Assembly (NCBI GenBank): GCA_013397075.1
Contig: VWZS01002007.1
Span: 124,001-188,000 of the forward strand
Direction: 5' to 3'
Length of the DNA: 64,000 nucleotides
From: Rhabdornis inornatus
Lineage: Eukaryota > Chordata > Aves > Passeriformes > Rhabdornithidae
The notes below the pieces were generated by a model. It was given only the letters and a program-made list of their open reading frames with translations, was not told the DNA's origin and ran no database searches. A program made the position numbers and the translations under genes. Below, piece after piece: positions 37,699-49,400 of this stretch. Position 1 is the stretch's first letter. Every line of letters begins with the position of its first letter.

Positions 37699-38112
37699 TC
37701 ATAGAATCATAGAATCATGAAATATTCTGAGTTGGAAAGGACCCAACAAGGTACATTAAGTCCAAATCTTAGCCCTGCCGAGGACAGCCCTAAGAATTAC
37801 ACCATATGTCTGAGAGCACTGTCCAAATGCTTCTTGAAGTCTGTCCAGCTGGTGCTGTGACCACTTCCCTATGGAGCCTGTTCCAGTGCCCAGCCACCCT
37901 CTGGGTGAAGAACCTTTTCCTGATATGTAACATAAACCTCCCCTGACACAGTTTTAGCCCATTCTCTTGGGTCCTGTCACTGGTCAACACAGAGAAGAGA
38001 TCAGTGCCTGCCCCTCCTCTTCCCCTTGTGAGGAAATTGTAGACTGCTATGTCTCCCCTAAGCCTCTTCTCCAGGATGAACAAAGTGACCTCAGCCACTC
38101 CTCATATTCAGT
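37699..38112 (-). mobile_element. CR1 LINE retrotransposon, 3' end, antisense, distinct subfamily
   Basis: It starts on the + strand with the repeated octamer CATAGAAT (CATAGAATCATAGAATCATG), the antisense CR1 3' terminus. Recognisable CR1 blocks follow: GAGTTGGAAAGGACCCA, CTGAGAGCACTGTCCAAATG, GTGCTGTGACCACTTCCCTA, ACCCTCTGGGTGAAGAACCT, GGTCCTGTCACTGGTCAACA and CAGAGAAGAGATCAGTGCCT. These blocks differ from those of the copy at 34.3 kb, so it belongs to another CR1 subfamily. A 102-codon antisense frame (37790-38098) lies wholly inside the element. It should not be taken as a gene. Confidence 0.95.
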
Positions 38113-40563
38113 ATATTCCCCATTCCCAGGCAGGCATGGTTATTGTTAAATCACTCCATGTAATAATTTTGCATCTCACAAATAGTAGGGCCCTATTTTT
38201 CTTTATTAACAAATTCATTCCCCACAGTCCTAGCTCTTTAGTAGAAGGAGCTGTAGGTCACTGCATCAGAATGGATGCATGGATCCTCAACAGAGAAGAC
38301 AAAACTGCATTTTTCCTCCCTTTGGATGAGAGGTCAGACTCTGTCTTTGGAGGGGAGGGCAAAAGTGAGGGGTATGACAAAGACTGAGGGTAGAGCCCTC
38401 ATTACTCGCCCTGACATTGGAAGAGTCAACAACTAAGCTCAATAACTCTGCTCTTCTGCTCATTCCTGCCAGAGACCATAGTGACAAGCCGAGGAGCAAG
38501 ACCTCCAACAGACTGAGGAAGCTGCAGAGCCTTTTCTGCTGTCACTAGACATCTGCCACCCTTGGCCAGGCTCTGCTTTGCCTGTGCTGGCACCTGGCCC
38601 TGACTGAAGCCCTCTGCAAACAATGCTGTCTCCAGTGCCCCCCAGCTCTCACTGGAGCACTGGCAGCCATGGCTGTGGGAGTGTAGGAGCTGCTGCTGTC
38701 CTTGTGGGCTAAACCTTTGGCTCTGACAGGACTTAATGCCAACTTCATCTGAGAAGGGCTTTAGAAAAACCGTGCAAGCAATTAGGGGATGAACCGCCTC
38801 CAAGGAAACTTTCTCCCTAACCCTTATTAGTAGTTAGAGGTTGGCCACAAAGCAAGTAGCTTTACATTCTCAGACTTACAGACACCATTATGATGGACGT
38901 CCCGACAGGAGCCAATTCAAAACAGATACACGGTGCTTTGTTCGGTAGTGTGGGTGTGCTGGTTTGCGTGAGGTACCAGCGCTGCAACTCTGCACAGGAT
39001 TGACAGGGCTTTATCTTTTCTAAGCACCAGTCTTTAAGGGATTAAAAAAGAATTTTTTTTTAATCTGAAGCCAAAATTTTGACAAGACTTCAAATTGCCC
39101 TGGAACCAAAGCCAGACAATCTAGAAATGTTTGAAAATGAAATCTGTTATGAAAAGTAATTTATTTTTAGGGGTTTAAACATATTGTTATTGACATTTCA
39201 TGCAGTACTGTAGCAATGCTGCCTAAAAGGATGTGTAATGTACAGTTCTGTCAGTATTCTATGAGCTGATTCTCATGTTTTATTTTATGAGTGGACAGCT
39301 GTGTCTAAGTCAAGGAAAAACCTTTTACTTTACAGATTGGGAAGCCTTCTGTTTGTACTGTGACACATTTTTTATAGAGTATTTCAACAGAATTTCCATT
39401 CCACAGGAAGTTTCAAACTGTTTTCATTCTGAAGGAGAGCAACTTGCAAAGTGACAATATTTTCCATGACAGGGAAATCCCAGCTTTTAACTCATTTCTG
39501 TCCCAAAGCAAGGAACTGTGTGAGTGATTCCTTCCATCCCAGTCCTAGCCCCAGTGCCACTTCCTGTATTACTTACTGTTGCTTTTCAGCACAGGATTTA
39601 TGTCTCCAAGGTTAGCAGATATGATTCTGAGTGCAGGATTAAGAAGATTTCACAGAAGGAGCAAGCCATATGTATCTCTCTTCAGATCAGAATCACACTC
39701 TAAAGCCAAAGTCACATGCCCAGATTTTATATTATGCGTAACCAAGCCCTGCATTTTCCAAGTCATAAGAGCTATTATGACCTGGTTTTAAAGGGAGTTG
39801 GGTCCTGAGCTGTGCAACTATTTCTCAGATCCTTTTATTTGCATGAACAGCTTCATCTGTAATCATACTTGCACCATATGCAAACTCTTGTTTGCAATTC
39901 ACATAAATTATTAATTCACAGCTCAAGCTGCACATTTCCTCTATTAGTCACATTTCTTGGAGGCTTCTCATTACTAAAGCATATGGAAGTCTTCTTTCCC
40001 TATGGTTCTGTGCAGTGATTAATTGTGGGAATCAAAAGATATATAAAATATATAAATTAGGACCAATCTCAACATAGAAATTTCCCTAGTGCAAACCTTG
40101 TCAAGGAAGCAGTAGTGATGCTGAAAGTTTACATTATTACAAGTTTTTCAGTGTTTGGAGACAATGTATTTCCATCTGGTCCAACACTGAATGGACAACA
40201 GGAGTTTGAGAACTGTGTGTAGGGACTAATGACTAGCTGGGAGGAGCTGATGGCTCAAACGCAGTTGAGGGCCATTAATTGTGGGCAGTCATTAATTCTC
40301 AGGCAACACCCAGTGTCAGAGTTGTTACTCTTATGAATAGTTGTTTAAAATCTTGTCTATGAATGTTTTTAGGGTTAGGTAGTTATAGTCAGCGCATATA
40401 GGGCGCTTCCAGAAAATTAGCACTTTGTATGTTGGGCAGATTGCTTATGTCAGCTCTCCCCATGGCTCTCATTTGCTAATACATTTTGAATGATGAATTG
40501 TGGTGTATGTTTTTATACACTCCAAGTTTTTAAGTTACATCTATTGATTTTCAGCAGCTTCTC

Positions 40564-40594
40564 TGTGTGTGTGTGTGTGTGTGTGTATGTGTGT
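40564..40594 (+). repeat. (TG)n microsatellite
   Basis: A dinucleotide run of TG repeats with a single TA interruption near 40586-40588, ending before TACATGC. It is a simple sequence repeat and a likely length polymorphism. The overlapping - strand frame reads it as a His-Thr repeat, which is an artefact. Confidence 0.95.
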
Positions 40595-41436
40595 ACATGC
40601 TCCCCTTTTAAGAGAGTGTATTGCAGAAAAAAAGCTCCATGTTGATACATCTGACATGACTTATAGCAACCAAAGGAAAGAATTTTAGGTAAATCACAAA
40701 CGAAACTGAAAACCTCCCAGCGTGTCTCAGGTTCTGTGAATGTACAAGAAAAGGACAAAGGAAGGCAGAGCAAGCTGCTGCCAACAGCCATATCAGCAAG
40801 GTATTTTAAAGTCAGTTGCAAATACACAAACACATTCCTGTTGGACACACTGCAGAGTGCTCTAAGATGGGTACAGGACTGGTAAAAAAGCACAAGTTCG
40901 AAGAACTATGAGGAGCTCAGGAAAATTATATTGACTTCCAATTAAAACCTTGCCAATGATGACCTATATAATGTTTTTTATGGGTTGTATGAAATGAAGA
41001 TGTAGTTTCAGTTCCATTCTCAGCAAAGGCCTATTTGCATCACCTAAGTCATCATCAGAGAAGATGTTAATATGACTTCCTGACTGGGGAAGCCAAGACC
41101 TAAGGGACTATGGAAAATGAGGCTTCCTTTTCCTATTAGAGTTGTTTGCTCCAGGTTGAGCTGGAAGGATATTGGTAGTGAAACACAAAAAATATTACTG
41201 TCCTATGTATGTCTCCCAGGTGTGTCAGCATGCTTATTTAACAGCTTTTGTGACTGCAATATCCTTTTTTAATGGGCATTTTAAGAAAAGAAAAATCTAT
41301 TGAATTTTTGGATATGACTACTAAAGCCATCAAGCAGACATATAAAAAAGAGAGCACATGAACAGCTGCACATGTAATCCAGCAGCCGAAGGACTGGTGT
41401 GGGTTTATTCTTCTAGAACTCAAAGCCTGCCAGAGA

Positions 41437-41458
41437 CCTCTCCTCTCCTCTCCTCTCC
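41437..41458 (+). repeat. (CCTCT)n microsatellite
   Basis: Four full copies of the pentamer CCTCT plus two further bases. It is a pure pyrimidine strand, so the tract is also a homopurine-homopyrimidine run. Confidence 0.95.
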
Positions 41459-44400
41459 CAGATCTGTTTATTTTCCTTACAATTCCATAGATTCTGATGT
41501 TTTCCTCACATAAGAAAATAAAACTCAAGTTACTGGTAGGAAGACTTAGAAGTCTTACTGAGGTCGAGTTACTGTAAGAACAAACCAGTCTCCAATATAA
41601 CCTTATTAGTAATTTTGCTTCATATAGTGCTTTCTCTGAGGGAAGAACATTTTAGAAGCATTAGATTGTTCTGTAGGGGAAACTTTTATCTTCTGCACAT
41701 GGAAAACAGAAGGGTCAAGGAAAGAGGTCAGGAAAGAGTTTAATTGTCAGATAAAATTAGGTACTTAATTCACCCTTATAAAACATAGAGACAACCATGC
41801 AAATCTGAGAGTTGTGTATGTCCATGGCAGGGAAACTGCCTCATCTGCAGATGCAGTCATGTATTTTATGCACACCCATTTGACTGCACAACAGCTCATA
41901 TTCTTGAGCTGATCACTGCAATGAACTTTTCACAGGTCCCTGTGCGTAGGTGCATTTTTTGATAATGTGGCCTCTAAGTTTTTCTTCAGAATAGTTTTAC
42001 GGTTTCCATGAACTTTGCTCAAAAACGTGCCAAAAGACTTCCAAGTAACAAACATGCTTTTGCAATTTACTGAAACTTTCCCCTTGTGCTCCAGAGAAGC
42101 AACCTCCCCATTAGTCACCAGAGAGACACATGAGCCAAGGAGGAAGGAAAGGGAATCAGCTCGTAAAAACAGTCAATTCCCTTCTTTAGTGTCTACACTT
42201 AGTCATTAAATAAAAAAAATAAGTTAAATCCAAACTTTTTTTTTCCAAATGGGTCATTACTTCAGTGCAGATTGAATAGATGAGGACTATTCACATCTTG
42301 ATTTTGATCAGGAATTTTCATAATAAATTGCTTTTTTTTGCACTTCATACCCAAGTGAGGGCTATTGTGCATTTGAGGTACTTTGCATCCTTCCAAAGGA
42401 AGGCAGTCTCCCAGGTATATCTTTTTACACTTCTTTAAATGACCACTGAACTATATTACCCAATAAGCAAGGGGGTTGGAGTATTTTTGCCAGATACTAA
42501 TTTTACTTAGGAAAAAACTGAGTCAAGGCCAAGGCACAAAGTTCATATCTAAAGCAAATTAATTTTTCTCTAAATATAGAATGTGCTGCAGTTTGAGGTT
42601 TCCAGCTCTTCTTAAAAATGGACATTTAAATATTCGCAGAGTTGAGCCTGCTTGACTTCTAGGCTTGGTTCAGTTGGGAACTGTTAATGTAGATTTTGCA
42701 AGCTGTGTCACATGGAAGGACGAGCAAAGGAGATTATAATGTCTCTTCCAGCCTTAAGAATATGGCAGTCAAGTAGAAGTTGAATTTTCAAAGGAAACTG
42801 TCAGTTGATGCATGATGAAATGGTAATTCCTGTTCATTTCCCACTACAATGTATTTAAAGCCCAAGAGTGACATTCAAACCTTACTTCCTGCAAGACTGT
42901 ACTGTGCTCAGTAACACACTGTGCAGTATGAGTTGTACACTTGTAACCCACAAATCCCGCTGCAGTTTTTCAAGAATAGTCAGTGATAGGTAGCAAAACC
43001 CAAGCACATGGCTCCTTTTTCTTGAGTTTTTCTCTGAAACCTTTCTCCACAAAATCACTTGAAAGATTTTGGCAGGGGCAGGGAGAGGGGGTTAACTCCT
43101 GGATGCTCACAATATTGGACTGTAGAAATCCATAAAATAATCAGTGTTACATTGTCAGAGCACGTACTTTCCATGCATCCTGGCCAGAGCAAATTCTGAA
43201 AGACTTTCTGGTGCCAAAGCAGTTGAATTAAATTTAAAAATAGCTAAATTTAGTCATCCCTCCAGATCTCAGTTTCTGAGCATCATCTGTCTGCAAATGG
43301 AGGTGCAGGACTCTCAATCATTGGTCAAGTTATTGTAAATCAGCTGAGGCCCTGGAAATACCTGGCTGCATACTTTTAGGTTGGCCAAATGCAGGGTAGT
43401 ATGGTTAATTTAGCCATCTTTCCCCATAGTCAAAGCTATATCAAATTGCCTTACATTTTCCATAGGCTAAAAGCATCCCCACTGGATTTACCACATTTCA
43501 GCTGACAGATGGCAACTTATTAAACATGAGTATGCTGATGAATATTTTGAGCCCACAAGATTTCTAAGACTTTGAAAAGAGGTAATTCCTAAAGTATGCT
43601 ACACAGCTTCCACCTACACTGTTGGCTGTATGTTTGCAAATGCTTTGTGGGTATGAGGTACCATATTTGCAAAACCAAGCAGACGTGGCACTTCAGTCCC
43701 TCTCTCCTCCCTCCTGCTCCAACAAATTATCATCCTATTGAAACAAGCAAGCTGTTTGGCACAGTTGTAAGTGTGGTTACATAACAAAGCCAAAAAAAGC
43801 AGCTCCCGCAAATCCAAGCCACAGTTTTAGCAGATAATATGTACAGTAGTGACAATGAGAATTAATGCCATAAGAAGGAACAACTCTATGGCTCCACTAC
43901 TCACAATAATTATGTTTAAAGGCTCATATGTAAATATTTCAAAATACAATAAAAATAGAGTATAATAGTCAGGATGGCATTTTCCATTTAGATTTTTCCC
44001 CACACCTATAAGCTCACACTGGGGGTAAGCAAACTAGTTTGTACTGGGCATTCTTTCACTAACCTAAAAGCTGTCTCTGGAAGCAGTACTTAACAGCATT
44101 TTGTGTGTATATACACAAAAAAAAAAGCGATGGAATGAGGAAAAGGAAGAAAGGCTGTAGGCTTCAGAACCAGTGTCTCTTGAACTTCTTCTGCAATGGT
44201 CAAAAAATTGCACGTATAGAGTCTTTAGTAGACTTTGCTGGCCCAGAATACCACTGGGTTCCTTTCTCAGGCACACTTATTTTAGAGACAGATGCACAGC
44301 CATGTTCCTCTACATGTGGGTACTTAGCAACAAGTGTTTGGAGATTTTTGGTAGGTAAAACATTATTTTTCTCACTTCATTTGGGAAATGCTTCTCATTA

Positions 44401-45298
44401 CCTTTTCCAGAAGTTTGAAATGAGTCATGAAAGAACTGGTTGGTTGTCAGATAAGCTGAACACACGGGGTTCCTGAAATGTGTATCCTCAAGTGGAACTT
44501 GACAGTCACCTAGAGATTCTTTGCTGTTTACATTTCTTTTGTAATTTTGCACTATCATTATTAATGAGGCCAAGACTGAAAACTTAAAGCTGTGTGCTTT
44601 GTTCATAGGATTTAGAGCAAGAATGACATGTCTTTGGCTACACTTGAATGGAACAGTAGTTGAGAATATAATCAGAGAAAAGAACAAGGACTTTCTGAGG
44701 CTGTAAACTACGATATACACAGGCTTAATAAAGTGTCACATGTGTCTTGAGATTCTGGCCCTCTTATGTGCATTTATTTTTTAGTCCCAGTGGTTGATGT
44801 AGGAAAAAATCTGTAGCTACCATTTTATGAAATACTTGATAGCTCTGGAATTGATTATGAATGACGACAAAGAGAAATGAGCTTCAGACATTCCAGAAAT
44901 AGAGTTGGAGTTCTCATTTAAAACAAAACAAAATAAAAAAACCCACTCAACAAATAAAGCAATCCTTCCCCCAGTCCTAAAGCTAAACTGTAGTATATGA
45001 AGCACAAGAACTAATTCCTTATTATTACACTAACAGTTGTCTTAGATATGTAGGGAGCTTGCATGGTGAGTAAGGACTAGACAGCCTTGTCCAGGACAGT
45101 TTCTGATAATTTTTGATTCTACACAACTCTGTATCTGAGAACAAATCACAGAATGAATCAATAGAGGGTGGCTGCATAGCTATTTAAAACCAGAATCTTC
45201 TAAAGGACCAGAGAACAATAAGAAAGTAGTGCCTGAAAGATTTTCACTGAAAGTGGGCAAATAGAGTAAGCACACTGGCTGAACAAGGTACATGCCCT

Positions 45299-45316
45299 AC
45301 AGATCTTATGATCTGT
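45299..45316. repeat. Small hairpin with overlapping direct repeat
   Basis: ACAGATC and GATCTGT are exact inverted arms around a TTAT loop. A diverged direct copy, ACAGGTCTTATG, follows immediately at 45316-45327, repeating ACAGATCTTATG with one change. It is probably a local duplication. No role is inferred. Confidence 0.6.
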
Positions 45317-45750
45317 ACAGGTCTTATGCCTAGGACTGAACACTTTGGAGATGCTGATGGGAGTGGAACCAAGTTACCACTTTTCTGGTTTGATTAGGAT
45401 GCTACCGAGCCAAAGTTTCACCACCAGACAGGTCTGCTTCAGAAAAGAATCTTGTCACTGGAAAGTTCACTCACAAACAGAGTACAAATAATGCCTTAAC
45501 CAGCAGGCCAATAACTTGATGTTAAATGTCATCAACACATAAATGCCAACCTACACACACTGACAGGAAATTCACCATTGTTCAGAGGTGGCTCAAGACC
45601 AATGAATCAGACAGACAAAAATCACTCTTTTAAAAGTGTTGCACAGTTAAAACCAGAATAGGAAGTTCACTACATGAAACAGCTCATCAAGCCAGGCAAT
45701 TAAATTCAGTGTTAGACTGAAACTCTGGAACATGTGAAGAATCATCAAGA

Positions 45751-45770
45751 TGCACATAAATGCACATAAG
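45751..45770 (+). repeat. 10-bp tandem duplication
   Basis: TGCACATAAA is followed directly by TGCACATAAG. It is a minimal slippage-type duplication. Confidence 0.85.
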
Positions 45771-45979
45771 AGGACCAGAATCTCAAGTAAATCCACATAG
45801 GGAAAAAATGTTTAATCTTTCAACAGATACCATAACCTCTTTCATCCCATCCCATATCCACATGGCAAAGCTTAAGAAAAGTGCTAAAAAATTAGAACCA
45901 TAAAACATGAATCAGTTTTGTGGCTTTCTGTGTATTGGTAACAATGCAGAAGAAGTTTGCCTGCCAAAGATGGAAATAG

Positions 45980-46486
45980 TCAGTGAGATTCACCTATCAA
46001 GCTCTTTGAAAAGTAAGTAGTTTTTCCACTCTCCCGGAAGGAAACATTATCCCTGTAGGCGTCTGCAATTGCCATCTCATTTCTAGGCAAAATGATTAAA
46101 AACACAGTAATCAGAAAATGCCAACAGCATACAAGTGCCAGTTTTCTGGAGGCCTCACAGTCAGGGTTCATGTCAGGACATAGAATGGAAACTGTCTTTA
46201 CTGCCACTCTGGCCATGACTAATATAGAAAAAACACTGATACTCCCATATAGAACCGTATGTCGGAGTGCAATAAGCCGTGAAAATACTGCATTCAGGAA
46301 AAGGTGACCCTGCAGGTGAAGGCCTGGACAGAAGATACAATTACATACCATTCTGAGCTCTGCTTCAAACAAAACATTGCAGGTATCACAAGCAAGGTAT
46401 CCACATATTCTTTTCGGTAATCTCTGGTGGATACTCCAAAATGACAGAGGCATAGCTGATAACATTGTGAGGAGACTCACTCTCAA
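45980..46486 (-). other. Unassigned open frame with possible membrane-protein exon
   Basis: This 168-codon - strand frame contains a segment that could be an exon, at 45994-46323. It is preceded by the acceptor-like TTGTATCTTCTGTCCAG and followed by the donor-like GATAG|GTGAAT. That segment is 330 bp and phase 1 at both ends, so it could be skipped or included without a frameshift. Its translation has two hydrophobic stretches that could span a membrane. The first lies around HTVLYGSISVFSILVMARVA and the second around LALVCCWHFLITVFLIILP. They are separated by a polar loop with two Cys (CPDMNPDC). I do not recognise the family. Another - strand frame upstream (47162-47344), and a shorter one near 47280-47370 starting MFILLFLLASLFCLTAYI, are also hydrophobic, but no splice link between them was established. 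The frame could be an exon, a decayed gene or chance. Confidence 0.25.
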
Positions 46487-49400
46487 CAGTTACAGCTATT
46501 AATATTATTGAAAAGATAGAACACCGACAGGAATTCAGCTCTTTGGTAAAGTATGGCTGACTGGTTCATGCTGACCTCCAACAATACTGAGTCAGTGTTG
46601 GTCAGACTGGGAAAAATGCTTTAAGGGCCTGAAAATACTCCTGAAACTTTAAGATCAAAGCCATATGGTAAAACAGGGGACAGACTGTCCCTCATAGGTG
46701 TTTATGGCTAGAAAGCATCTCTTCCCTCCTTTGGTCTGCTGGAAAACTTGTTCCTTACTAAATGAAGATCAACCCATACCTTGGTCAGATCAAAAATCAG
46801 GCAGCTCCATTTGCTATAGCAAAACAAATGCAACTTCTAAGCACTGACACAGTTCCTCTATCCTCTCTCTCATGGACTCAGACCCCTGTGTCAAGGTGTC
46901 CTTCCAAAAGCTGTGGAAACTGGTTTGAAAACTGCAAGGTGGTTTGAAAACTGGAAGGTGGTTTGAAAACTTGCTCCTAATTTCTAAAGCAGTTGATGGA
47001 CTTAAATCCAAAAACTAATTCTAAAAATTAATTCTGACCAACAAGCATCTGAAACTGCTTTATTCCCTGGGTCAGTGCAATCAATGCATCAAAACCTTCC
47101 CCCCCATAATGGATCTTGTCTCAAATAAAACCCAGTTGAATTTCCAGCCCTACAAAGAACTCTACCCTGAGCAGTTAGGGTTTTCTAATGAGTATGGCAA
47201 TGTACCATGACATTTACTAGGCACATTAATAATTTTTAGAGATAGCATTTGCACGTCATGATAATAGACAGTGATTCTGACCCCATAAATAGCCAAGTTC
47301 AATACTGAGAAGGAATGAAAGCAGGAATATAGGCAGTCAGGCAAAAGAGTGATGCTAACAAGAACAGCAGAATAAACATGGGAGAAGCTGAAGGAAAAGG
47401 AAAGCTTTTCTTACTCTTGTGGAAAGAAGGTGGTCAAGAACAAAAAGGCAGAAGCACAAGCTACGAAGATGAGTTTCTCAGCTGAGTGTCCTAAATACTA
47501 CTCAGTTTTGTAGCAGATATCATGAAATGTAATGTTTCCAGTAGAAAACCTGGGTAGTTCTATTATTTTTATCATGGACCATCCTAGCAATAAAAATAGA
47601 AGAGCAACAGCCTGTGTATCTGGGCCAGAGTGAATGGGACATTTTTCTGCCATTTTGGTGATACAGAATGGCTGGAATGGACCTTGGATGTGTCCTTGTG
47701 ATTTAACAATCTGGAATCTAGACTAACCTTTCCCTTTTTCCTTCTATTTTTTTTTAAACTGTCCCTCAGCTGTTCTCAAGAGGTACTCCTCCTGCATTGT
47801 GTACTAATCACCATTTCTGTGCTCCTAAGAATTAAGCACTGACTTCATCGCACAGAAAGTCTTCTAAAAAATGCAGAGGTGTGTGTGTGGGGGGAAGTAA
47901 TTTCAAGTGATATTCCAAGCCCCTCCTTCCCTGGCTCCAAAGAGTAATTACTCATCTGGAAAAAGAAACAACACTGCTATTTCAGTGTGGCTTAGGACCT
48001 TGGGACTGGTTTCATGTTTCAGATTAATGCTTTCTGTGCCTTTTGGAGAATAGCAAAAAAGCCACCCTTCTGAGAGAGCTGCATCCCATAGGTGCAAGGC
48101 CTTCTGGAGACACATATGATTTGCTGCCCTTTTCCTATTTTCCTGCATCCTATTGAGACACATAGCTATTTTCCCTCCCACTTGAATGAACTTCTAACCT
48201 GCATCTACAAAGCCACATCTGTTCCTCCTGACCCTCTGTCCAGACCTCCAGTTGCTCTGTGATGAACATTTAGTATACTTTGTTGCAACATAACTAAAAA
48301 AGGAAAACAGATTCAACCAAACAGTTTAGAAATGAAGTGTCAACATGGGCTGCATACAGTCAACTGAAAAATCTGGTGTTGTGATATTTTATGATCCTAC
48401 CTAATTCTATTGCTTGTGGCATGGCTGGGTAGAATCCCAGATCTTTTAAAAAGGGGCCAAAATTCTTTCTTCAGCATATTTTTTCATGTATCAATTAGCA
48501 ATACAGAAGTATTTCAGTTATGGTTCTACCATTTCTTATATTCCAGTGTGGTGGTCCAAGAACACAGACACACCAGGGCAATGGTGAGATGCTCTGCATG
48601 GAGAACTTCAACATCACCTATCATTCTGAGGAACAAATCAAAACAACGCAACACTTTATATAAACAAGACAGCCTGAGACTGAAATTTGGAACATGAGGA
48701 AAATTCTCCTATTGTGAGAATAAATTGAAGAATAAAAATTTCCAAAACTAACATGATCAAGAAATTATCAGCAGCTAAGGGAAAAAATTATTGTAAGAGT
48801 GACTCAGTAACTTGTCTTTCCAATATAATAACAAATCAGAAGGAAATAAACTATGAACTCTGTGAATACCTGTATCCTTATTTCCACACAGTTAAAGAAT
48901 TATGGAAAGAAATGGATGTAAGTTAAATAAAATTCTACAAACTTTCAGCTCCTTTATTTGTATATTCTAATAATGATTTAATATAGGAATTGCCAGATTC
49001 ACTTAGACACAAGGTCCGTTTAGGCTAGAACATTTCCATTTAAGTGTCCAGCAGGAAAGGCTTCAGCAAAGGGCACAAGAAGCCTCACAGAAAAAAAAAA
49101 AATAAATTCAAGTTAGCCTCACTTTCCACCCCAGCTCTCCATACTCTCTCTTATCACTTAATAAAATACGTGGGTCCTTTTGAAAAGTCTGAGTGCTCTT
49201 CAATATACCAACAATAAAAATCCATACTGCTATAACTTTTTTCAGCAAAAGACAGTTTATTAACAAGAGCATGAGAAGATCAAATTCCCAAAGCTCTGTG
49301 TAGGACATTCACCTATAAATCCCACATACGCAGTTGCCAGCAGTAACAGATCATAGCAAATAGACTGTGCAACATCAGATCCCACTGTCTGCCCTCTGCT

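Larger units (their letters stand above)
38113..45993. other. Noncoding stretch, no recognised gene
   Basis: About 8 kb without an assignable gene. It contains the (TG)n and (CCTCT)n microsatellites listed separately. A GC-richer patch at 38500-38720 gives overlapping - strand open frames of up to 125 codons. Short palindromes lie at 44104-44117 (TGTGTATATACACA) and 45299-45316. Frames at 44105-44476 (+) and 44310-44720 (-) overlap each other and match nothing I know. Confidence 0.6.

Noticed and set aside
37790..38098. 102-codon - strand open frame
   Set aside because: It lies entirely inside the antisense CR1 3' region. CR1-derived frames of this kind recur throughout bird genomes and are not genes.
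40513..40893. 126-codon - strand frame with a His-Thr repeat
   Set aside because: The His-Thr run is the (TG)n microsatellite read in translation. The rest has no family resemblance.
43070..43095. G-rich run as a G-quadruplex
   Set aside because: Only three runs of three or more G are present, with no fourth run close by.
45145..45165. AATCACAGAATGAATC as a fourth CR1 3' end
   Set aside because: Only the terminal octamer-like word matches. The following sequence shows none of the CR1 blocks.
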